DNA of 64,000 nucleotides from Chenopodium formosanum (taxonomy: Eukaryota > Streptophyta > Magnoliopsida > Caryophyllales > Amaranthaceae): assembly GCA_024500155.1 (NCBI GenBank), contig CM044867.1, forward strand, positions 27,043,632 to 27,107,631. Reading direction: 5' to 3'. The first letter of the stretch is position 1, and each line of letters starts with the position of its first letter. Below the pieces are notes generated by a model, which worked only from the letters and a program-made list of their open reading frames with translations, searched no databases and was not told where the DNA came from. This document shows positions 54,966-64,000 of this stretch, piece by piece. The position numbers and the translations under genes were made by a program.

Positions 54966-56781
54966 TTTTGGGGACGGCGAATAGGGGAAGAGTCGTTTCG
55001 AGGAGGGAGGGGCATTTTTGCGAAGGATCGGGAAAGAGGAGGATGGTGGCGCGTTACGATGGGGGAATTTTGGGAAGGAGAAACAGCGGGCTGCTAAGGC
55101 TATTCGTGGGAAAGCGGAATTTTGGGGGACAGCGAGTGAGGGAGGAAATGAGTTGACGAGGAGGGAGGAAATTCGGCGGCGGGATTCGCCAGCTGGGGAG
55201 TGGGCCAGCTAGCGCCGGTAGTCGAGGTAGGGGTCAGGCATTAGGCAGCAGTGGCTGCCTGGTGGAGGTTTTTTAAAAGTTTTTTTATTTATTTTTTTTT
55301 TGCTTTTTAGTTAATTTTTTAATTTAATTGTAATTTTTTTTCATGTTTTTTTTTACTAATCACATCCTGACACGTGTCAAGTGACTTGTTATAACAAGTC
55401 TTATAACCGGTTGGGACCATTAGAAGCAAATTCATATTAAAGTTCGGATTATTAAAAAATAATCGAAAGTTGGGATTTTTTGAGCGAATCGAGCAAAGTT
55501 GGGATTATTCCTATCAATTTTTCCTTTTTTTTTTTACATTTGTTTTAAAAATATTTTTTATAAAACAAAAAACAAAAGAAAAAAACCAAACCCTTCACCT
55601 AGCCACCATCAACACTGTCGGTGGCCAACCCCTAGCCGCAACGCCTGCCCCCCCCCCCCCCACCTCCGGCCGGCGATGCCTGGCCTCCCTTACCTAAGGT
55701 CGCGATGCCCCCACCGTCGCCCGCCCCCGCACCTTCTCTCTTTCCCATTTCCCCCACCGCCGCATGCCCCACACCAATTGCACCCCAAACCACCACGAAA
55801 ACCAGCGTCGTCCCTGACGAACCCCCCTCTTCTATGAGCCGACCACGAAAACCCTAAAACTACCCAAAACCACCAGAAAATTGAAACCCATTCGGGTTTG
55901 GGTTTTTATTGGTGTTTTGGGGTGGTTTAGGGGATTATGAATTAGGGAAGAGGGTCGACGAGGAGGTTCGCTGGTTTTTGGGGTGGTTTGGGGTGGGGTC
56001 GTGGTCGGTAGTAGGGCGGTGACGATTGAGAGAAAAAGAAAGAGAGGAGGAGGTAGAGGATCGAGATTGAGGGAAAGAGAGGAGCTGAGGTGGAGGTAGG
56101 TGATCGACGACCGGCGCACAGGCGAAGGTGGAGCCGGGCGCCGGCGTTGGTGGGGGAGAAGTGGATGTGGCCGCTGGAAGAAAGGACTGTTGTGCTAGTG
56201 GCTAAGTTGGGTGGGGAAGGGTTTGGTTTTTTTTTTTTTTTTGAAAAATATTTTGATAATAATTTAATTATTAAAATATAAAAAAAAAAAACTAACTATA
56301 GTTAAGGATTTTTATTAAATAACACTTATCAATGGTAATCAAAATTTAGGTTTACCATTGATAATAAAGTTTAAAAATGTTTACCACTCAGAAAACTAGA
56401 AAGTTGGAGTTCACTAGGGAGAATTTCCCCAAAAAAAATAAAAATAAAATAAAATAAAAAGACAATTCAATTCCATTAACATTAAAGGGTTCATTCACAC
56501 TAACAAATTAATTATTAAAATTTTATTTAATTAGTCGTAATAATAAGTGATACAAAAATTAAAGTATTACTCCCTACGTTTTTAAATACTTGCTCCACTT
56601 TCCATTTCCGGCGGTTTTAAAATACTTGCTCCATTTCCTTTTTTGGAAAACTTTTACAATATCTAATTCATTTCTCACACCAACTGGACCCAACATAAGA
56701 CTCTATCTCCTCCAATTCTTCCACTACTTTTGTTTTTTTTTTTTACAATTTTTTATTCTCTCAACTACCCCACTATCTCCA
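54966..56781 (+). repeat. Direct duplication, copy 2 (1.8 kb)
   Basis: Starts abruptly at TTTTGGGGACGGCG within the inner MULE sequence and runs through the right arms of both MULE-like elements (ending at about 55525 and 56430) into the Stowaway MITE. Unlike copy 1 it continues uninterrupted through that MITE. Confidence 0.85.
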
Positions 56782-56858
56782 TATTTTATTACTTTCTCCA
56801 ATTTCTCCTAAAACTCTGCGCATGGAGAAATGGAGCAAGTATTTAAAAACCGAGGGAG
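56570..56858. mobile_element. Stowaway MITE, complete
   Basis: 289 bp with ends CTCCCTACGTTTTTAAATAC and GTATTTAAAAACCGAGGGAG, flanked by TA. Confidence 0.85.
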
Positions 56859-56860
56859 TA

Positions 56861-58504
56861 TCTCTGTTAATGGTTATCTGCAAGTTGGGGTATTATTTGT
56901 GAGATATAAAATATTTCAAAGTTGTTGATAACCATTCACGGAGGTAGTATATGATTTAAAGAGTATTTATGTCATTTAAATTTGCATTTCTTTTATACTA
57001 TTCCTTTTTTTAATATTTTTTATTATTTGGAAAAAAAATGAAGAATGCTTCAAATGACTTATAAGATTCATCTCCTATCTCCTGTGGAGAATCTAAAAAA
57101 CATTAGGCCCAAAATTGTTTTAACCATGTAATTGTTGTTAACCGTGTAAATGTAACTGCTACTTCTCATTATTTCCTAGATTCCCTAGGCCTATTTTCTT
57201 TTTTGACCCTTTTTTTTTTTAATAAATCCTAGGTAGCACGAGTAATTATTATCAGTTGGCTATTGGGAAATGGGAAGATAACCAGTAGTACTTTCTAAGT
57301 ATCAACCACTACTTTATAGGTAAACTTTAATGCTTTATGTTCATATGTTGTGCATATTGTGTTTTTTCTTTGAATATCTTATTGATGTTTATAATTTCCA
57401 AGTTTATAGATTTTGATATACATGTAGTGTGGTTTTGTGTACTTTTAATGAAATTTTAACTTGATATTCATATTTGTTTATGAGATTATATATGATTTTT
57501 GAGTTGTGATGAATAAATTCAATACATAATAATAAATAAATTTAATTTATATTAGTAGAAAATAGCAAACACCTTAATACAAAGTCTATTATTGATGATT
57601 TTAGATTGTTAAAAGAGCAACGTGCTTTACTTTAGTTGGTTTGAGGATGAGATTGTGACGCTTGTTATTTAGGGATTTTATTTGTTATTTTAACTAATAT
57701 ATAATTTAAAATTCATAGTGCTTTATTAAAAGTTTTGATAATATTAATATCATTTGTTTATATTACTCAAGTTATATACTACGTACTTTGTATGTATATG
57801 TAATACATTTAGTTTTGATTGGCCCCCGAAAGAAAATTTTTCAAGATCCGCCACTGCTAGTAACTATACAATTTAATACCTATTTTACTCGCCGCATTCA
57901 CCAAATCTTTATACACAACGGATACAAGTCATACAGCCAAAATATTAGATGTACAACACAAATATATAGGCCGAGTATGAATACTAATAAAATTTGTAGG
58001 AATAAAAGATAAAAATTAGTTAAGATTTATAAAAATAAAGGGCATAGTTTAATTACTTATTTACCAATTAACCAATCATGTTATAGACATGTATTCTAGG
58101 GTTGGTCGTTTTGTAGACGTGAGATAGATCGATAAATTTTTTTAAAGACTTTTCAAAACTGCAATTGTCATTGTTAAACCAAATTTGAGTTAAGCTTTGA
58201 GTAGTTTTTTTTAAAAGCCTTTAATATGTTAGTTAATATGCATATGACAAGTTGGCAACTAGTTTAATTGAATAAGTTATTGAACCCTACATACATTTTC
58301 TTTATTAGTTCCAGATTTCCAGTGGCATGAGGGAGTTTCATGGAAGATGAAAGGTTTTCATCTGGTTAGAATGTCGGGCAACAGTAGTAGTCAACATCAA
58401 AGAAATGGGAGGGATTTAATTATTTCAAGGGTAAGTTAGCCTATTAAGTAAGTTTCTTTCTTTTTTTTTTTTTTTATGAAAGTCTATTACTCAAATTATA
58501 CTTA
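56861..58504. other. AT-rich DNA, no confirmed gene
   Basis: No supported gene. At about 58322-58431 a 36-codon open stretch begins after TTCCAG and ends at AGG/GTAAG, the form of an internal exon, but it has no recognisable domain and no neighbouring exons. A CCGCCACTG-type transposon remnant may lie near 57825-57855. Confidence 0.4.
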
Positions 58505-59750
58505 GGCCCTGCTCTCTTCACCTGAATTTTGAACAGAAATTATTTTTACTAAACTCAAATTATTTTTATAGATTAAAACTGAATTTTATTGATTAAAACT
58601 GAATTTTACTGAATTTAGGACCTATTCACTTCAGCTTAATTTCACTTCAGTTCAGCTCCAATCAGTTAAGTTCAGTTCAGTTCAGCTCCAATCAGTTCGG
58701 TTTATCTCCTAATTTCCTTCTCTCATAAAATATTCATTTCAGCTATATTCAATTCAGTTCAACTCTAATCAGATCAGTTCAGTTCAGTTTAGCTCAGTTT
58801 AGTAAATGTGAACATGCCCTTATTTTTACTAAACTTAATTTATTTTTACTGATTTAAATATTATTTTTACTGATTTATAATTTATATGTATATAAATATA
58901 TCAGGTAAAATATCTATTTTTATAATTTATATAGTTGGCATATATAATGATAGTATATTATGCCAACCATATAAATTTACATAATATCGTATATAAAAAA
59001 TTGTACAATATTGTGAAATCTTACACACAATATTCTAACCATATATGTGCTCATTTTAGGAATTACTTTCAAAAAAATTAAATTTTGTTAATTTAATTTT
59101 TTAGTTTGAATTGTTAGTCAATTTTTTACTACGTATACGTTGGTTAACTGCATGGAGTTTACAAATAATTATAGCAAATAGTGGTAGATTGATTGATCAT
59201 ATCAAGGCATGTGATATTTAAGCAAAAAAATATAACGACATATATATTGGTTGTATTATATAGATCATGTATATATAGTCATATATGAATATCATATTTC
59301 AATATCTTATTGTTAATGATTAGGTATGCTATTACGGAATTTTGTTACCCTTTTATAAAGTATAGTACTTGTATTTACCAAATATAACCGACTACAATAT
59401 TATCAATAACACATAATATTTAATACTTGAAAAAAAGAATGAAGATATGTACAAAAATATATTTTATAAATATACAATATGTGATAAAAGTGTAGACAAA
59501 AGTCATGCATAAAAAAATATATGTGAAGTATAAAAAAAAACTCGTACCACAATATTTTGCAATATTTGGAAAAAATAATTTATTTTAAAAAAATCCTAGT
59601 AAAAAAAGCATCATTGTACATGAACTTAGATTAATTTTGCTGAAATTAATTATGCTGAACTGAAATTATTTTTGCTGAAGTGAAATTACTTCACTGAACT
59701 GAAATTATTTTTACTGAACAGAAATTATGTTTACCATAATATTATTTTTT
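58505..59750. mobile_element. Diverged TTCAG/TGAACTGAAATT-rich repeat element
   Basis: Begins GGCCCTGCTCTCTTCACC and consists of AAATTATTTTTACTGAA repeats at both ends (58530-58617 and 59630-59740), with AT-rich DNA and a MITE inside. It resembles the TTCAG MITEs, but I cannot fix the right terminus. Confidence 0.45.
58618..58819. mobile_element. TTCAG-rich MITE
   Basis: Ends GGACCTATTCAC and GTGAACATGCCC are inverted, flanked by TTA (58615-58617 and 58820-58822). Related to 19261-19506. Confidence 0.75.
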
Positions 59751-60622
59751 TTTAAGGAAGTGACACTTATAATTAATTGAAATCATTAGTGTAACAACTT
59801 TGATTGGATAAACATGGACATCAAACTAACCAACTAAATGGCTGCAATACACTTTAATAATCCCAAATATGAGCGATTTACCAACAATAATCACAACTAA
59901 CGTTTATTCTACAATAATCCTAACTATGCCCTGAGTTTTCTTCCAGCAGTCCTGCAGGGAATATTTCAAGCATCATAACCCCAAGCTTGAACCCCACTGT
60001 GATCACACACTAAAGTATGGTGGCGTTCCAAAGGGAAGAAAGCTAGAGCAAAAGAGTCGCCAACAAGTTTTAGGAACTTGTAAACCCAAAACGATCCAGG
60101 AGATCGTCAACTCCATAAGGTCTTGAACCAAATAGGGTTCGGGGATGAGGGTACGAATCCAATCTACAAAAGAAAGGACACGCCCTATAAAATAGGCCTC
60201 TACTTTGTTCTGCTCGTATTCATGTGCGCTTTCTGACTAACATGCAAACATTAGATTAACCCTAAACCTGTTTAACCTATGTTGGTTGAATATTAATACA
60301 CAAATAAAATTATTATTGGCGATCACTTGAATTAAAATCATATTAGCCTAAACCAAATTATTAATTATCTTATTAAGCGTCATTTCAAGTACAAATTCCC
60401 TTTAAACATGCATAAAAGGCGTGATCAAACAATAACAATAATATATATCAAGCAACATAATAATAATAATAATTATCATAAGCATAATAATAATAATAGT
60501 CATGTTAATAATAAAACATAAATATAATAATAATAATAGCAAGATCCTAGGCATGATACTAACAAGATTAATAACAAACCCTAGCATGTCACTAAACAAT
60601 AAAGATAAAAGCTTTAGACCTA

Positions 60623-61533
60623 GAGAAGGTTTTGTGTGAGTCTGTTTCACGTGAGTCTGGTTTTATTGCATACTCTCATCTCCTACCCACTGTCACTGCC
60701 AGCCCTATCAGCGGCCGGCGACCTTCTCCCTCCCAACCTCCGGTACCGGCGACCCTCCCCCACCACTGACCAAAAAGAGCCCAACAAACACGATTTTAAA
60801 GTCGTCAATTGATGAAGCATAGCCACAACTCCACCACGCACCACCGACCCAAAAAAACCCAAACCCAGACCGGCCGTCCTCCACCCTCCTCAACCTAGAA
60901 ATGCAGCAATTAACAACCCACCTTCCTCAAATCGCAACAATTAAACACCACCGTCATCGAACGTTGAACGCTAAACCCACCGTCGACGTGCTGCGATTTG
61001 GGTGCGCTTTGATGGCTGCGATTTAATGGTTCGATTTAAAGGAGTTGATGGTTCGATTTGGTAGTGGTTTAGTTGTATGTAGCAATTTGGTTTGATGGCG
61101 ATTTGATGGTGGTTGTGGTAGGATTGAGGTATCGCCATTTTCATAGAGGAGTGAGAAAATGTAAATGGTGGGTCGTTGAGGAGAGAGAAAGAGAGGAAGG
61201 AGAGGTTTTAATATCTGACCGTTATAATCTAATTTCTGACATATTTAACCTATTTTCTGATATGTATAACCTATTTTCTGATATGTTTATTCTATTTTCT
61301 GATATATATAACCTATTTTCTAATATATTTAACCTATTTTCTGACAATTATAATATAGTATATGATATTTATAATCTAATACATGACCATTATAATCTAA
61401 TTTCTGACCATAATAATCTAATATCTGACTATTATTATCTAAATTCTGAAAATTAAGATTTTTTTTTCCTCAATTTTTTTCTTTTATTTATATGACCGGA
61501 CTCACGTGAGTCCGTTCTACACAAAACTTTTAC
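60623..61533. mobile_element. Non-autonomous MULE with 9-bp target duplication
   Basis: 911 bp flanked by TTAGACCTA on both sides (60614-60622 and 61534-61542). Inverted ends share GTTTTGTGT and GAGTCTG/GGACTCACGTGAGTC motifs. A GC-rich interior (60690-61010) and a 24-bp repeat array (61211-61450) are present. No transposase. Confidence 0.8.
61211..61450 (+). repeat. 24-bp tandem repeat
   Basis: About ten units of the type AACCTATTTTCTGATATGT. The length is a multiple of three, so a frame stays open as an eight-residue repeat (YNLFSDM-like). There is no evidence it is translated. Confidence 0.75.
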
Positions 61534-62044
61534 TTAGACCTAACATGGTACTAACATTGATATTAGAAAGCATAAAAGACATCCTAAACATGATACTAGA
61601 AAGCATTGAAAACATCCTAACATGATACTAGGAATTAAACATTAATAAGCATGCTTTCTACATTGAAAGAGAGTAATTAGATTACATACTTTGAAGCCTC
61701 GTACCTCTTTCTAATAACAAAATACACAAGTTAGTAAACTTCAATGAAAATAATAAATCAAAGAATTAAATAATTAAATTAAATAATTGAAAGAAAGAGT
61801 TAAAAAGTTTAGACTGAATTTGGGACCAAACCCTCAGAAAAGTATAAACCTTTCACGTCTAGGGCGAAGACAACTTCGAACTTGGCTAGGTGTTGCAAGA
61901 TCTTGTGAGTGTGGTATTGTGTTTGTAAAAAGGTTGGTTTAGAAAGAGAGAGAGAAAGAAAGCATATATTGCTCAAGAGAGAATAGAGAGAGAATAGATG
62001 ATTGTTAATGAGAGTTGATGAATAAAAACAGAGGTTCGGGACCT

Positions 62045-62052
62045 TATTTATA
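62045..62052 (-). promoter_or_regulatory. TATA box of the Ogre-like LTR
   Basis: TATAAATA on the minus strand, 53 bp downstream of the palindrome array. Confidence 0.6.
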
Positions 62053-62104
62053 AGAAAAATTGTCCGGAAAAGCATAGAATTTGATAAGGAATAAAACTCC
62101 ACGC

Positions 62105-62197
62105 TTTCGCCAACAAACCGACCTTGTCGCCAAAAATTCATCTTATCGCTAGGCGACAGGCCCTGTCGCCACGCGACAGACTTGTCGTTTAGCGACA
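62105..62197 (-). promoter_or_regulatory. Phased TGTCGCnnnGCGACA array
   Basis: Inverted-repeat sites start at 62144, 62164 and 62183, with half-sites at 62105 and 62125, so steps are 20, 19, 20 and 19 bp. The array lies 53-145 bp upstream of the minus-strand TATA box. Confidence 0.6.
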
Positions 62198-62225
62198 AAG
62201 ACAGTTTTTGCGGATTTTGATTTTA

Positions 62226-62530
62226 CTCCCTCTGGCCCCGAATGATAGTCACTTTTGCTATTTTTAGTGACCCAAAATGTTAGTCACATTTGCTTTTTTC
62301 AAGTACCATTAATATTATTTTTTTATCAAAATTCTCTAACATTTGCATAAAAATTTGTGAAAATTTAATTTCCCCATGTAAATTTTACTTTCCCATGTAC
62401 TTTAATTACTTTTTCTCTCTACTTTTTTGCATACCCAATGTAAATTTACTTTTTCAATGTACTTTCTTTAATTCTCCTTAATTCCCGTGATTTTTCTTCA
62501 AAAGTGACTATCATTCGGGGCCGGAGGGAG
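62226..62530. mobile_element. Stowaway MITE
   Basis: 305 bp with ends CTCCCTCTGGCCCCGAATGA and TCATTCGGGGCCGGAGGGAG, flanked by TA. Inserted in the Ogre-like LTR just upstream of its palindrome array. Confidence 0.88.
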
Positions 62531-64000
62531 TACCATATTTTTTGATCCAGAAGTCCAAATAAGTCATATAATATGTCGTTAGAAAGCTCTTAAAGTATAC
62601 TTTCCAATGCAATTAGAATCAGATTAAAATCTTTTGTAGATAAAAAGATATGGCCGAAATAGTGAAAGGGTGTCAGTTTTGGATAGAGTTTCGTATTCCT
62701 TTCATATCTTTTTCGTTATAGCTCGGAATTATTATTATAATATATAATTGGAAATATAATTTCAAGATCTATCAAACCATATAAAATTTGGATAAAAAAT
62801 ATAAGGCACGAAAATAATATCTGACTGTCTTTGAACATGTTTAAATCCGAATAGAATTAGGACTTTAAAAAAGGAAAGTTTTTATTCAAATTCAAACTCT
62901 ATGATTTTATCTTTTCAAAAAAGGATGATTAAAATATTTTAGAAACTTATAGAAGATTCTAATCAATCCTAATTAGTTTAGGAATAGGATTAAACCCTTG
63001 GACCCTCCTCATGATCATTGGGTCGTAGGTAAAATCTAGTTTGGGCCTAGTTTAGTTTTTTGGCCATAACTTCCTCATTATTCATCGGAATTGGGCTTAT
63101 AATATATCGTTGGAAAGGTCTTTTCAAGCCCCATCCAAATACACTATTATTGGACCCTTATCATGGACCAAACTAAACTAGATTGGACGTTTTTATAAAA
63201 TAGAGCTGGTTTTCGAAAACAGAAAGAAGGATTTTTAATAAAAGCTAACCGCAACACTTGACTTTTCACACTTTCACTTCATTCGATTATCATTCGACGT
63301 GAAAGGTATTCATCACTAGGTTTGGTTTTGGGGAGACACAAATGGGTGTCTACAAGTCCCAAAAACTGGTTACCTGCTGAAATGGTAAACCATTTTTTTT
63401 GTTTTTTAAATGTCACATGTCAGCACATGATTGACTTAATTTATATATATATAAAAAAAAAGAAAAATAAGCCCATCAGCCTAGCCCGCCACCCCCTCCT
63501 CCCTTCAGCCACAACAACCGCCCCTTCATTCCCAAATCTGACCACCGGGAGATCAACCATCCCGAATCCCAGCCTCGTAGCTAGCATTCGACCACCGCCT
63601 TCGATCTCGCGAATTCAGGCCTTGACAAATTGCAAGCAACGGTGTCGTGAGCAGCAGTTTCCGGCAAGGTGTCGTGGATTCAAGCCTCCTCCGAGAGATT
63701 TGGGGTTGTTGGTGGTGGTTTCACGGGCAAGGGTTTCGGGGGTGCGGCGTCGTGGGTGTTGCTAGTGCGATTTAGGTGGTGATTTAGGTTTGGGCGACAG
63801 GAGGTGGTGTATTGGGTGGTTTCTCGCGCAAGGGTTTTAGGGGTGATGCTGGTGCGATTTAGGTGTTTCGGGGGTGTGGCTGGTCGTGGGAGTCGTTTTT
63901 TGGCTTGGGTGGCTGGAGAAGGTGGTGTTTCAGGGTTGGGCGGCAAGAGGTGGAGGTGGTGGTTAGGGTTGGCTGCCAGAATTTTTTTTTTTTTTGTTTT

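Larger units (their letters stand above)
59953..63354 (-). mobile_element. Ogre/Tat-like LTR insertion, probably solo
   Basis: Flanked by the exact duplication AGTCC (59948-59952 and 63355-63359), starting TGCAGGG and ending GTCTACA. On the minus strand it begins TGTAGACACCCATTTG. After removing the nested MULE and MITE about 2.2 kb remain, consistent with a solo LTR. A minus-strand TATA box lies at 62045-62052. A GGCGACTC motif on the minus strand (60054-60062) resembles an Ogre primer-binding site, so the left 100 bp could alternatively be leader sequence. Confidence 0.65.
59850..64000 (+). mobile_element. MULE-like copy split by an LTR insertion, runs off the window
   Basis: The left arm (AATAATCCCAAATATGAGCG to CTTCCAGC, 59850-59947) and the right part from 63355 (AGTCCCAAAAACTGGTTACC and TTTTTAAATGTCACATGTCA) align with the left arm of the inner MULE at 49487. 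The right part leads into a GC-rich interior (63480-63980) with no recognisable protein. The right end is outside the window. Confidence 0.5.

Noticed and set aside
57788..58012. 74-codon frame with a PPL-type motif near CCGCCACTG
   Set aside because: It resembles the common remnant tail of transposon sequences in plants, but is too short and degraded to assign.

Overview
The window is nuclear DNA from a flowering plant, almost certainly a dicot. It is AT-rich and built from nested transposable elements: Ty3/gypsy LTR elements of the Athila and Tat lineages, a TRIM, hAT, Mutator-like and CACTA transposons, Helitrons, and Stowaway-type and TTA-flanked MITEs. A Tat element with an antisense gene and a 3' tandem repeat resembles Retand of Silene, and TTCAG-rich MITEs are abundant. 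This leads me to guess Caryophyllales, but only as an inference. I see no intact host gene. The only host-gene traces are decayed pieces of a WNK-type kinase and a MINDY-type deubiquitinase.

Layout. 1-1508: LTR of family A, minus strand, cut by the window edge. 2622-6477: internally deleted Tat-lineage element, minus strand, TSD ATTAT. 6512-6600: Stowaway MITE. 7200-13089, minus strand: WNK and MINDY gene fragments, split by a nearly complete 4-kb hAT transposon (8143-12126, 8-bp TSD). 13612-13886: probable Helitron. 14195-16755: solo LTR. 16880-20336: MITEs and a complete 578-bp TRIM. 20583-48442: a three-layer nest. The outer family A element (TSD AATAC) has lost nearly all its interior. 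A Tat/Retand-like element (21804-46309) replaces it and carries gag, protease, RT, two RNase H domains, integrase and a spliced antisense gene, all decayed. The gag of that element is split by a young, almost complete Athila-like element (22126-34432, minus strand, TSD CCGAG, LTRs about 99% identical). 48826-49290: abutting Helitron ends. 49320-56858: nested MULE-like elements, a truncated CACTA with a satellite-like array, and a 1.8-kb direct duplication. 58505-64000: MITEs and a MULE-like copy split by an Ogre/Tat-like LTR, which itself holds a MULE and a Stowaway MITE.

The most unusual signal is regulatory. Four unrelated LTR families here carry short GC-rich palindromes repeated at about two DNA helical turns (19-23 bp) or multiples of that. 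CCCGGTCGGG recurs at 20/43-44 bp in the Athila-like element, TGCGGCCGCA at exactly 21 bp in family A, CACGTG at exactly 23 bp and GGACGTCC at 22 bp in the Retand-like element, and TGTCGCnnnGCGACA at 19-20 bp in the Ogre-like LTR. In three of the four LTRs the array lies just upstream of the TATA box. The sequence between sites is not conserved, while the sites and their spacing are. The rest of the annotation is standard transposon biology: element proteins copy and insert the elements, and the host fragments are probably non-functional.
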